This document shows, piece after piece, positions 35,951 through 47,288 of a stretch of 64,000 bases of DNA. The DNA comes from Ceratobasidium sp. AG-K. Taxonomy: Eukaryota; Basidiomycota; Agaricomycetes; Cantharellales; Ceratobasidiaceae. Location: NCBI GenBank assembly GCA_037039685.1, contig JAWNGF010000004.1, forward strand, positions 1,302,001-1,366,000, given 5' to 3'. The notes under the pieces are model-generated. The model made no database searches and was not told the DNA's origin. It saw only the letters and a program-made list of their open reading frames with translations. Position numbers and translations under genes: made by a program. The stretch's first letter is position 1. Each line of letters opens with the position of its first letter.

Positions 35951-36681
35951 ACCATGTACTTGACGGACATTGCTCTGCGACTGTTTTTTAATGCTCGATG
36001 TCTTGTATAGTAGTGATGGTAGCCACGTATTCGTAATGATATCCGCGTTCGTTCAATTCCGTGTGCATTTACGTTGTGTGAACTCTTCACCTTGGAATGC
36101 AACGCAGACGAGGTCCCATGAATGTCGCACGTCATCACGTGCCGACTCATTTCAATTCATCTGGAATTACATCCTACTTCCTTTATGGGAGGCTAATCAT
36201 AATTGCTTGCTCTTTTGTCCACGACCGCTAGCGCTATTTGTCTTCGAACAAAATGACTTCGTCCAACAACCAACTGACTGTTGACGGTTCGCACGGCCGA
36301 GTTAAAAAGAAACGATCGTGAGTCTATTTCCCTACCTGCCTCCAACGACTAACCCGGACACTGGCTGTCTTCCCCGTCCTTCCTCTACATTAATTTCGCT
36401 ACGCCCATTTTGATATACTCCTATTGCGTATCTACCTGCAACCGTTTGCACCTAATCAACCTACTCGTACTCGTCTCTTAATCCAAGTTTCCTCTCTCGA
36501 CTCGGCTTCGGTTCTCGTTCTCCCTCGCGTTCTCGATCCCCCTCTCCTCTCGTTTCCAACCCGCCGGCGGCCCCCGACCCACCACCACTCGTTTCCGACT
36601 CACCAACACATTCTCCGACACCGGTCTGCCTATCCCGCTTGGGTACTTGCTAGTTCTAACTTGTAATCTTGTCGATTTAAT
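35951..36681. other. Intergenic region upstream of the GH71 gene
   Basis: The second half (36310-36660) is strongly C/T-rich on the plus strand (cctctctcgactcggcttcg and similar), a common fungal promoter/5' leader feature just before a start codon. No gene seen. Confidence 0.5.
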
Positions 36682-38518
36682 ATGTTCTTTGCTTTCTCGA
36701 TCCTTCTTTCACTCGTTACTATGGGCTGGTCCCTTCCACTCCTTAAGACTCGTCAAGTCAGACCCAAGTTTGTTGTTGCCCAGTACGTTTCTCTCCTTCT
36801 TCTGAGTTGTCAACTAATGTGAGGGATAGTCATATGGTAGGCAACACCTATCCTTATACCTACGATACATGGCTCGCCGATGTTAAACTTGCGCACGCAA
36901 ACGGAATCGATGCGTTTGCGCCGAATGTTGGGACGGATGAATGGCAGCCTGATCGGGTGCGCGATGCGTTCAATGCGGCGAGGGATTCGGAGACTGGATT
37001 TAAGATGTTTATGAGTTTTGACATGGCGTAAGTCTACCCCTTCCAACTACCACATCCTACTAAATTGCGGGTAGCGTAAATCCCTGTGCCGGTCCATCCG
37101 ACGCAGCCCGCCTCAGAGAATACATTACCACCTACGCCTCGCACCCTGCTCAATTCAAAGTCGACAATAAAGTATTTGCCTCTACGTTTGCCGGAGAGTC
37201 GTGCACATTTGGCGCCGAGTCGACTGAAGTCGGCTGGAAGGAACAGTTTACGGATCAACTGACGGGCGAGAATGCGGCCATGTTTGTGCCGAGTTTTTTC
37301 ATGGATCCGGCGAGGTTTAAAAGCTTTAGCGCGATGGACGGGGCGTTTAATGTGAGTTGCTCCTGGATGTGAATGTGGACGGGTGTTAATTGAGTATAGT
37401 GGAATGGAGCGTGGCCAACTCAGCTTTCGGCATCCAAGCTTTCCGAGACGATCTCGTTTTTGAATTCGAATCCTGTGGATGCATCAAAAGCTCCTATCCC
37501 GGTTCCGGCTTCTCTCTCGCCCATTGCGGGGGTCGTATCGGGCTGACCACCTCATTCGCTCTCGCCAAACGCGACCCCTCAAGCGCCTCGTCCCAACTCG
37601 CAGCTGCGCTCGCGGGCGCCATCAACTTCGACTCGGATACCTCGATCGCGGCTAACCTAGGCACGTCGGGCGATGCGGGTGCTGGGACGGTGTACATGGC
37701 GTGCGTGAGCCCATGGTTCTTTACCCACTACGGACCGGATACGTTCAACAAGAACTGGATCTTCCGGCCCGATGATTGGTTGTATAATACCCGCTGGGAT
37801 CAGCTGATCGAGGCGCGAGATAAGATTGATATAGTTCAGATTGTCAGTTGGAATGGTAGGTTTAAACGGCTGGGTAGAGTGGGTACATGCTCATCCAATG
37901 GTGTAGATTATGGCGAGTCCCATTACATTGGGCCTATTGAAGGTGCTCAGCCAAATTCGAACGCTTGGGTCGATGGGTTTGATCACCAGGGTGAGTCGTC
38001 CCTGGGGTCCGGAATTGAAGTTTGACCAATGGCTTGTTCATAGCCTGGTTGAAGATGACCTCGTACTATGCGACCGCATTTAAGACTGGTCAATATCCAG
38101 CCATTGAAAAAGATCAGATCTTCCTCACTGCCAGACCACACCCGGCACAAGCCAACGCAAAAAACGATCCAGTTGGTAAACCACGGGATTTCGAACTGGT
38201 AAGGGCGCATATACGCTCTCCACATCACATATCGATAATCTGATCTTCTCTAAGACCGAAGACAAGCTATGGGCCGTCGTTTTCGCTACCGAGCCGGGCA
38301 TTGTTACACTTTCTGCAGATCCTTCTATGCCCGAGACCTTCGAAATCCCTGCAGGAGTATCGAAGCTCCAGATTCCCCTGGTTCCGGGACAAGGCATCGC
38401 AGCAACCTTGCTTCGTGACGGCGCGACTGTGTTGGATCTCAAGCCTGATTTTTATTTCGACCCCGACCCAGAGACATACAACTATAATGCTGCAACATTC
38501 TCCGGGGTCGCTGAGTGA
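36682..38518 (+). CDS. Alpha-1,3-glucanase (mutanase), glycoside hydrolase family 71 (one probable frame break)
   Basis: GH71 enzymes cut alpha-1,3-glucan of fungal walls. Exons are 36682-36782, 36830-37027, 37075-37351, 37400-37855, 37907-37990, 38044-38198 and 38255-38518. A signal peptide (MFFAFSILLSLVTMGWSLP) is followed by HHMVGNTYPYTYDTWLADVK, GIDAFAPNVGTDEWQPDRV, FKMFMSFDMA, FASTFAGESCTFG, MFVPSFFMDPARF, DGAFNWNGAWP, YMACVSPWFFTHYGPDTFNK and WNDYGESHYIGPI, all hallmark blocks. The C-terminus is a beta-domain (AWLKMTSYYATAFKTGQYP onward). In exon 4 the frame of NWNGAWPTQL runs to a stop at SPIAGVVSG, while YMACVSPWFF is in the next frame. One extra G in the run 37528-37532 would join them. 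No intron fits. Confidence 0.88.
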
Positions 38519-38851
38519 GGGTCGATACATACAATATCCTTGTGGGTGTAACCCCTTGCAATAAATGATCTGCTTTGAAATTTCACAACTAATATTAGCT
38601 GCGGGATTCTCCCCGTGGGCTTGCCGTATATACCCATCCCTATGACAAACAATAGGTCAGTCCTGACCGATCATGCGAAACCGGAGTATGTAATTTGCCT
38701 TCACGTATATGGGAGTGAGACTCGATCAACAAGTAGGGGGTAGTTTGCCAATCAGAAGATCTCAGGTGTAGCATATAGCCCAAGCAGATTCCAAGCTCGA
38801 GCTCTACAACCTCTTTCGCACCTTTGTATCTTACTCGTGAGCCAGTTAACC
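38519..38851. other. Intergenic, promoter of aldo-keto reductase 1
   Basis: About 330 nt between the GH71 stop and the start of the first aldo-keto reductase. Nothing else seen. Confidence 0.45.
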
Positions 38852-40249
38852 ATGGCTGTACCGAAAGTCAAGTTGAACACGGGGGAAGAAATTCCGGCCG
38901 TTGGACTGGGGTAAGTATCTAACTTTGCTCCAAGTACACTCACTGAGCCTTGAGGTAGATGTTGGCTAGGTTCCATTGGTGGAGGAGAACAGGCATACGA
39001 GATGGTCAAGACTGCTTTAAGCTTGGGTTATCGTCATTTTGATACTGTAAGCAATCCCTCTTTGGCGATTCTTCGGCGTTTACTAACGTGGTTGGCTACC
39101 AGGCCTCTCGCTATGGTAGGCATCGTCTGCATCGAATAGCTGTCCCAATTAACCGACTATGTAACAGCAAATGAGGAGGGTGTCGGGAGAGCCATCCGCG
39201 AGTCTGGTGTTCCTCGCTCGGAGATTTTTCTGACTACAAAACTGGTGTGAGTATATCATCTACACTCTCTGTGCGCGCTTAATCCATTTTGGCTTCCAGT
39301 GACTGGGACCACGATGATCCTAAGCGCGGCCTGGATGCAAGCCTGAAAGCGCTGGATGCTGAGTACATTGACCTTTTTCTTATGCACTGGCCTTTGGCCC
39401 GAGAGGGGGGTGAAGGGGGTATGTAGTTCTGTGTGATGTGCTTATTTTCATGTGCTCACCGAGTATACAGGTAGGATCATCCCGCCGGACGAATCACCTA
39501 CCTTCGTAGAAACATGGCTTGGAATGGAGAAACTCCTAGAGACAGGTAGACTAATTCACATGCGTACCAAGTTCCAGCTGAATGTTTTGGCTCTAGGCAA
39601 GGTCAAAAATATTGGCATTTCGAACTTTAGTATCAAGAACCTCAACATCCTCCTCGAAAAAGCCAGTGTTATACCAGCGGTTAACCAAGCAAGTCAAACT
39701 TGAACTCTCCATGCATGTACTCACACCGTACTTTCAGGTGGAACTACATCCTTGTTACCCACAGAACGAACTTCTGCAGTTCTGTAACAGTAAAGGCATT
39801 CACCTGACAGCATATTGCCCACTCGGACAGTACAGGTCGCCGTTTTTTACGGACCCGGTGTTCATCCAGGCAGCTGAAGGCCTAGGCAAGGCTCTTTCTA
39901 GAGAGGTGACACCCGCACAGCTCGTACTCAGCTGGGCAGTCCAGCGCGGCACAACTGTAATCCCCAAGAGTGCTAATGCGACACGAATGAAGCAGAACAT
40001 TGATGTAAGTATCCGGAAGTAACTCTGTGAAGTACTTGCTAAAGCTTGTTGGCAAAGGTTCTCAATTTGCCCAAGGAGGTGTTTGACATAGTCGACAATT
40101 ACCACAAGAAGCCCGGAATGCATAAAACGTTAGACGGATATACCATACTCAATCCCGGCACAGTTGGAAGTTGGAAAGGCGAGCACGGTGGCTGGACGTA
40201 CGAGCAGATGGGGTGGAATCTTGATCCTGAGGGTTACGTTGTCTCGTAG
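38852..40249 (+). CDS. Aldo-keto reductase (tandem copy 1)
   Basis: An NAD(P)H-dependent (alpha/beta)8-barrel carbonyl reductase. The start is [20 protein letters not shown]. Spliced exons then give [36 protein letters not shown] (catalytic Asp and Tyr), SEIFLTTKL (Lys), [12 protein letters not shown] (His), [73 protein letters not shown] (cofactor site) and a C-terminus ending [11 protein letters not shown]. All four catalytic residues are present. About nine short introns; the exon carrying the active-site Tyr is only 13 nt (39103-39115). It is about 315 aa. Xylose reductase- or glycerol dehydrogenase-like substrates are typical; the true one is unknown. Confidence 0.92.
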
Positions 40250-40802
40250 GCTTTGCCACTCAACATGCTGTTATTTGCGCACAGTATCTGCCTATATGCG
40301 CGGTGAATTGATCTCCGTTGCGATAGATCATCGATCTACCGGGAATAATCTAGGATACATGTGTCATGCGGGAAAACCATGGTCCCATTCGTGGGCAGGA
40401 ACACGAAGGGGCTGGTCCTCTTGACGAGCTTGCACCGGTGACGTCACGTGCATCCGGCTATTCCAGTCACAAGGTTTTGCCCTGCAAAATAATATCCTAG
40501 ACTCATCGACTATCTGGCAGCGCATTCAAATTACCAGCGAGTGGTGATCAGCAACATATCGTACACTATAGTAAATTTACTTGCTAAGAAGAATGATAAG
40601 GTAAAGTTCTGGTGGGTCACATAGAAGCGGGCTGTGCGCTCACCCGCATGAAGGTATGACTCAATGGCTGGGCGGAGGTTCGCTTATCTAGTGTTTATCC
40701 CCCATTGGAGCATCAGGGCTAGTGCATATAAACTGAGCGCAGATCCTAAGTTCACCCTCCACTCCCTTCCCACACGAACCCGCATTTCATCTGCAACTAA
40801 AT
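40250..40802 (+). promoter_or_regulatory. Intergenic region and promoter of aldo-keto reductase 2
   Basis: About 550 nt. A TATA-like atataaa lies at 40726-40732, 71 nt before the start codon. No gene seen. Confidence 0.45.
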
Positions 40803-42205
40803 ATGACGGTGCCAAAAATTAAGCTACATACTGGAGCAGAAATTCCAGCTGTCGGACTCGGGTAAGTGGGCCATGATTACGATCACCCTAAGTGCGCCCA
40901 CTGATTCCAGAGATAGATGCTGGCTAGGGTCCGTTGGTGGAGGGGAGCAGGCGTACGAAATGGTCAAGACCGCTTTGAAGTTGGGGTATCGTCATTTTGA
41001 TACGGCGAGTCATTCATGATTGGTGTTTGCCTTATGCAGGCTGACATAATCGACTACTATAGGCGTCTCGCTACGGTAAGCACATCCTACGCTGAATGGT
41101 ATTTGTGTTTAGCTTGTTGCACGGGTAGCAAATGAGGAGGGTGTTGGGAGAGCCATCCGCGAATCTGATGTTCCTCGCTCGGAGATTTTTCTGACCACAA
41201 AGCTAGTGTGAGTGTGTTGCCTAATCTCCCCAAGTCTGATATCCCTAATTATATTCTGGCCGGTAGTGACTGGGACCATGATGACCCTAAGCGTGGTTTG
41301 GAAGGGAGTTTGAAGGCACTGGGTGTTGATTATGTGGACCTGTACCAATGCATTGGCCTATGGCCCGGGAGGGAGGTGCAGGCGGTACGCAGTTTTATGC
41401 GCTGAGGGTTTACTCTATGTCCTCACCAAGCATACAGGGAGAGTCATCCCTCCGGAAGAATCGCCTACGTTTGTGGACACATGGCTCGCGATGGAGAAAC
41501 TCCTAGAGACAGGTGAGTCTATCTGCGCGCATGCCGAGTATCTAACTTCAAACTTTGGCCCTTAGGCAAGGTGAAAAATATTGGCGTCTCAAACTTTAGT
41601 ATCAAAAACCTCAGTATTCTTCTAGAGAAGGCCAACATTATACCTGTGGTTAACCAAGTAAATCAGAATTAAGCTGTTAGCGCTTTTGCTGACTCGCATT
41701 CCTTAGGTTGAGCTGCATCCTTGCTATCCCCAGAATGAGCTTCTACGATGGTGTAACAGCAAGGGAATTCACCTCACAGCATATTGCCCACTCGGACAGT
41801 ACAGGTCGCCGTTTTTTACAGATCCAGTATTCACTCAGGCAGCCGAAGGCCTTAGCAAGACTCTTTCTAGGGAAGTAACGCCTGCACAGCTTGTACTCAG
41901 CTGGGCGGTCCAGCGAGGCACAATTGTAATACCCAAGAGCTCAAGCGAGACAAGACTGAAGCAAAACATCGACGTAAGTTGCTTCAGTTATGTATTGGAA
42001 GCTTGCACTAGACCCATACGTTTAGATTCTCAACTTGCCCAAGGAGGTGTTCGACATAGTCGACAGCTACCACAAGACACCCGGAATGCACAAGACGTTG
42101 GACGGATATACCCTCCGTGATCCTGGTACCGTTGGGGGCTGGACGTACGAGCAAATGGGATGGAATCTTGACAACGAAGGTCATGTTATCTCGCAGACTT
42201 CATGA
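40803..42205 (+). CDS. Aldo-keto reductase (tandem copy 2, one probable frame break)
   Basis: A close paralog of the preceding gene with the same exon plan: [20 protein letters not shown], a 13-nt exon at 41063-41075 (ASRY), [91 protein letters not shown] and an ending [14 protein letters not shown]. At the catalytic-His exon, ccaatgcattggcc (about 41345) lacks one A relative to the CA-ATG-CAT-TGG needed for QMHWP, and the reading frame runs to a stop near 41405. The downstream exons are well kept, so a base error or a very recent inactivation are the options. It shares a 44-nt identical block with copy 1 (41776-41819 against 39807-39850). Confidence 0.87.
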
Positions 42206-42733
42206 TGACCAAACCGTGGTGCGACTTGCAGTCACATGGGCAGAGTACCTGCATATATGCACAGCAAAGCCACGACAAACACAGTGAAGAATAAATTACC
42301 AAAATAAATTCCTGGGAACGTGCGTGAGGGGGAACAAACTCATATATATATGCATAATTTCAACCATGACGAGCTGCGCTATCAAACTTCATGTGAATCC
42401 TACTATTTATGACGTTGACTCAGAGGAGTGAGGCCCTGGACTTGTCGGCCCTTCATATCTTGCGTAATTCAAATCGCTCTGTAACTCTAAGATCACTTCA
42501 AACACTAACTTGAGACAAACTGCTGGGCTTGTATACACCGCATATTTATTTACAGTTATCGCCGAGTCGGCTTTACCAGAGAGGGTGGCTCTTGGACGGA
42601 AAGTTGATACCGGTGCCGAGGCTTTTTCGTAAACCTTTCGTTCAAAGGCAGCGAATATTTCGTACAAAATATTCCAGCTTACGCAAAAACTGTAGTAATA
42701 CATTGGCTTGTACACATAGCTCTTCGCCTCGTA
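42206..42733. other. Convergent intergenic region
   Basis: About 530 nt between the 3' ends of aldo-keto reductases 2 and 3. AT-rich with a short TA run (42343-42351). No gene seen. Confidence 0.5.
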
Positions 42734-44238
42734 TTATGATTCAATCACATTTCCTTGCTCATCTAATCCCCAACCGAGTTGGTCGTATGTCCAGCCAAAT
42801 GCCTTCCCAGGTGTCACTTTGAAGACTAGCGTCCCATGGACGCCAGAAGTCTTGTGGAAGTTATCAAGCACCTTCATAGCATGGTCCGACAAATTAACCA
42901 CCTATAATTGTAGCAGTGGTTTGGTAAGACGTTGTCGGCGGGCTTCGATTAAACTTACATTAAAGTTGTCCTTGAGCCTATCCTCGTTAACCGACTTGGG
43001 AATCGGGGGCGTGCCACGCTGGACAGCCCAACTAAGAAGGAGTTGAGCGACGCTGAGCCCTTCGGACTCGGTTAAAGATTTTATCTCTGCGCTGTCGGCG
43101 AAGAGCTTATAGTTTCTGGACATTTAAGTCGATTAAGTCCGAAATCTGCTGCGGTTGCGTTCACGTAAATATAGCTCACCTTCCCAGGGGACAGAAGGCA
43201 GTTAGCAAAATGCCCTTGGACTTGCAGTACTCGAGAAGTTTGAACGATGGGAGCGCAGGATGAAGTTCGACCTTGAATCCATGAGGGATCAGTGAGGTTT
43301 GTACGAGTTGACGTGGACCAGATACCTGATTAGTTGCAGGGACGACCTTGGCTTGGGGAAGAAGTACTTCCAGTGTCTTGATGCTGAAATTCGATACTCC
43401 AATGGACCTGACTTTCCCTGCCAACGCAACCCAGTACCTCAGCGCATTAGATAGTATGTATGAGCCCACCACGAACCTGTAGGTAGCAACTCTTCCATTG
43501 CCTTCCAGGTTTCTACGTACGTCGGACTTTCATCTGGGGCCAAAAATCGACCGTCTAGATTATCATATTGCGTTCAGTCGACGTGGAAAAATAGGAGAGC
43601 TGTCCTGTTGGTTTACCTTTATCAGCAGCTTGTGGCCAATGCATCAAGTAAAGGTCAACGTAGTCCAGCCCAAGTTTCTCCAGACTCTGGTCGATGCCTT
43701 TTGCGACCGACCCATGGTCCGCGAAACTATCAAGGTATTAATTTTGTTGTGCCATCGGTTACCCAGTGATTATGGATCACTCACTTTAGTTTGGTTGTGA
43801 CAAACAACTCCTCTCGAAGTACTCCCGAGTCGCGAATAGCCCTTCCAACGGCTTCCTCGTTTCCTAAAGCATTCGGATTGTAAAAGTGCAAGGCATTGGG
43901 TCAGAGAAGCATCTCACCATAGCCCGCTGCCTTGACTCCTTGCTCAGCAATTAAATGCAATAAGCTTCACCGATAACTTACCGTATCTAGATGACGATAA
44001 CCGATCTACAAACTGGATGGGTATCATAATACGAGCTCAGGCTCTTGACTCACCTTCAGACCTTTACGAACCATCTCGTAACATGCTTCAGCTTCTCCAG
44101 GCTGACCCATCCAACAACTTTGGGTGTAACCGGGTAAGTCAAGTATTATAAGAGGCCGCGATATGGCAATACATACCCAAGTCCAACAGATGGCATCTTG
44201 AGTCCGTTATTGAAAGTAAAATAGGTTGGGGACGACAT
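42734..44238 (-). CDS. Aldo-keto reductase (third copy, inverted and more diverged)
   Basis: The start at 44238 reads [20 protein letters not shown], followed by [68 protein letters not shown] (His), [76 protein letters not shown] and an ending [12 protein letters not shown] at the stop 42734-42736. The catalytic residues are preserved, and about ten short introns split the gene. It is clearly less similar to copies 1 and 2 than they are to each other, and it lies tail-to-tail with copy 2. Cytosolic oxidoreductase; substrate unknown. Confidence 0.9.
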
Positions 44239-44775
44239 TGCGATTGGCGCTGTGGTGGTCGGGTCTGGGATTCCGTGATGGATTTATAGCATGGCCAGCC
44301 TGTATGCTGCTTATCTCATATGATGAAATTTGACATCACTGAAGGGTTCGTCGGCCACCGCGATGTCGCCAATCGTCATAGCGTGTAGAATAATCAGTGG
44401 AGAAAGCTCTCTTAAGGGATAGATCTGAGATTACCGGGCCGCGTTAGCTGCCTCCACATGCTTGAACGCATAGGAATAGGAGAGAATCTGGGTGGAGGTC
44501 GAGTGGGGGCTAGACGGGCTTGCGGAAAGGTGTGCGTGGATCACTAATATTGATCGCGCGGTACAAGTATATTGGGATCATTGGGTGTTCATGGTGGAGG
44601 CTGACTGACCCAGGTACCGAGAGTTCGTGAGATACGAAACTAAGCAATCCCGGCCTTCTCGTGCATATCGGCGTTCAATTTCTACCTTGGATTTCACCAC
44701 ATTCTAACAAAAAACATGCTCTAGTTCCGGTTTGTACTCCCATATCATCTAAATAATGTATTCTGATATATGCGT
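44239..44775. other. Intergenic, promoter side of aldo-keto reductase 3
   Basis: About 540 nt between this reductase's start and the 3' end of the Asn-tRNA synthetase gene. No gene seen. Confidence 0.5.
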
Positions 44776-47020
44776 TTAGGGCGTAGCGCGACCGGGCCAG
44801 CTAAAGGATAACAAGTTAGAGTTAGGTTATGTTAGGTTCATGTAGTCAACATACCGCGGGTATAGAGAGCAATCCCTGACGGTGAAACGGTTGGTCAACC
44901 AGGCCAAGAAACGCTGCCGATCCAAAGTTGAGTACGTGCATATCGTTCGGTATCGTTATCCCTCACCTCGACACCCAGACCATAACCTCCATGTTCGCTC
45001 GTCCCATATTTGCGCTGGTCGGTGAACCTAAGTGATATTAGATTTCATCTTTTTGACGAAGACTTTACTGACCAGTAGTAGGGAGTGGGGTCAATTCCCT
45101 CTCGCTTATAACCCTCAAGGAGCTCTTGCATATCTGCGATACGCATAGATCCACCTAATCGGCCACATGTCAGCTCATTCTCAGTCAAAACCCAATCTCC
45201 ATACGTACCAACAATCTCCCCAACGTTCGGCATCAACAGATCGCAACTTTCAGTAAACGCCTCATCCCCGGGAATCTTCTTCATATAAAAGGATTTGAGT
45301 TCCTTCGGGAATCCGTACAAGAACATAGGGACGCCGAGTTGATCAGTCATTTGACGTTCGGCGGCCTCAGCAATATCATCTCCTACGACGTGGTCCAGGA
45401 GCTCGCCTGTTTCATCGTCTTTACGCTTTATGCCGTGTTCAACTAGGTACTTGATAGCATCCTTGTAGTTCATGCGCAAGAATGGACGTTGGGGTGGCTT
45501 AAATTCCGGATGGAGTTGGTGAACGAGTTCAGCCATTCTAGGATCCGCGAGGAGAGTATCGACGGTTTCACAGATCTACGAGCGATTGAGACAATACTAA
45601 TGTAAAGCAAAGTTAACCCTTACCACATTCTCGATGTGCGTCATCAGCTCCTCAAATGTAATGAAAGCGAGCTCGGCCTCCAGGTGAGTGAACTCGCTCA
45701 AGTGCCTAAAACAAGATGAACTCTTGTGCAGCGCAATAAATGACACACTAACCTCCTTGTATGACTGTTTTCAGCGCGGAAGCTCTCCTGCACGCAAAAG
45801 ACGTCTCCAAGACTGGGCAAACATGTTTCGAGGTAGAGTTGCGAGCTCTGAGTCAAAAATGTCGGTTGACCGTAATAATCAAGCTTGAAAAGGGTCGCGC
45901 CTCCTTCCACTTGCGTCTGCACAAGGCATGGTGGCGTAACTTCGAGTAACGAGTGCTTGGCATATGTGTGACGGAAGGCCGAAAGAACACCCGATCGGAC
46001 GCGGAGGACTGCAGCTGCAGTTTCCCCGCGGATGACCAAATGGCGGTTGTCATACAAGACGGTTCCTTCGGATTCCTGTTTGACATTAGAGAGCGAACCG
46101 GAAACTTGATATTCTGGTTCAAACTGACCTCGTTCAATTTGTTGGAGTATGCCTCTACTCCTCCAGGAGCCGCTCCAAGTAATTGCCAGTAGTCTGCAAC
46201 TAACTCATGTCCCCCAGGAGCAGTCTTGCCCTCGGGTAACTCCTGCAGCGTACCAGTGACTTTGACGGTAGACTCAGTCATCAAAGTCAACGCGTCGTAA
46301 GTTTGGGTCTGAACAACGATAGTAAAAAAAGTGTTAATCGGGACCATAAGGTTACTTACCAGCTGACCACTCAATACTGTCTGCAAATATCCAGTGCCAT
46401 CCCTCAAGACGATAAATGTGAGGCCCTTTTGTTGCCTCAGTCGATGAACCCATCCAGAGACAGTGATACGCTTCGAACGGAGTTCGGAGCATCCTTGAAT
46501 CTTGGTCTGGATCCCAAAGTGTCAGTAAATTGGATGATGCAAGATGTGACTGGACTGACTCTAATTGGGGCTGGCAACGAAGCGTCCTCTGTCAACACAA
46601 TCTTCTTGCTTTCCTCAAGCTTCTTCTCATCACGCAAGCGGTCTTGCTCAGCTTTAGCGGCAGCTGCTTCCGCTTTCTTTGCTTTCTCCTTTTGCTGCTC
46701 TATGCCCTTCTTAGCACGCTTCAGTTGAGCACCACTGATCGGTGCGTATTCATCCGCTGGTGCCTTGCGAATAAAGACGGCGACCTCGGCGCCCTGAGGC
46801 CCGTCTAGTGCAGCGACAGGAGTCTTGTAAGGCGAGTTTTCTGTACCATCTCCCTTCTCGTCAGACCCAGCTGTCTCGTCCACGTAGACTATCAGCCAGC
46901 TCATAGATTAGCTATCGGCTCGACCAGGTGTCGTGTGACACAAATACCTTTGGGCTTGTTCTCGGACGTAATACCAAGTTTCCCGGCTTGTTCTGTGACT
47001 TTCTCGACGACAGACGCCAT
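44776..47020 (-). CDS. DED81: Cytosolic asparaginyl-tRNA synthetase (class II)
   Basis: It charges tRNA-Asn with asparagine. The start at 47020 is [18 protein letters not shown] eukaryote-specific N-terminal extension with a Lys/Ala/Glu coiled coil ([20 protein letters not shown]) follows. The OB-fold anticodon domain reads [20 protein letters not shown] and [14 protein letters not shown]. The catalytic core has [17 protein letters not shown], the motif 2 region [17 protein letters not shown] and [43 protein letters not shown] and motif 3 (GLGVERFLAWL). The last exon, beyond an intron, gives LYPRWPGRATP and the stop at 44776-44778. About 560 aa over roughly ten exons. Complete and confident. 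It diverges from the FAD oxidoreductase across 270 nt. Confidence 0.93.
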
Positions 47021-47288
47021 AGTGAATGGTTGTGGTTGTAAGTAGGTAAGGATTTGAATCAAGTCAGAGCTGACTCGAGATTTAGATGATCGCCCATTTG
47101 ACTTGGGGACTGAGATAAGATAAGATAACCATCATCCGATATTCATCCTTGTTCACGCAACAGGCAAATGATGGGATATGGCACCACGTCCTTAATTTCC
47201 TGACTGGTTCGAGAAAATATTTAGCCCAGTCATTCTCGGAACTCGATAACATCTCTTCGTCCGCCAAATTTCCCTTGGGTGTCTAGGT

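Noticed and set aside
44815..44850. Telomere-like cctaac repeats
   Set aside because: The cctaacataacctaactc-type stretch is short and lies in the last intron of the Asn-tRNA synthetase gene; it is not a telomeric array.
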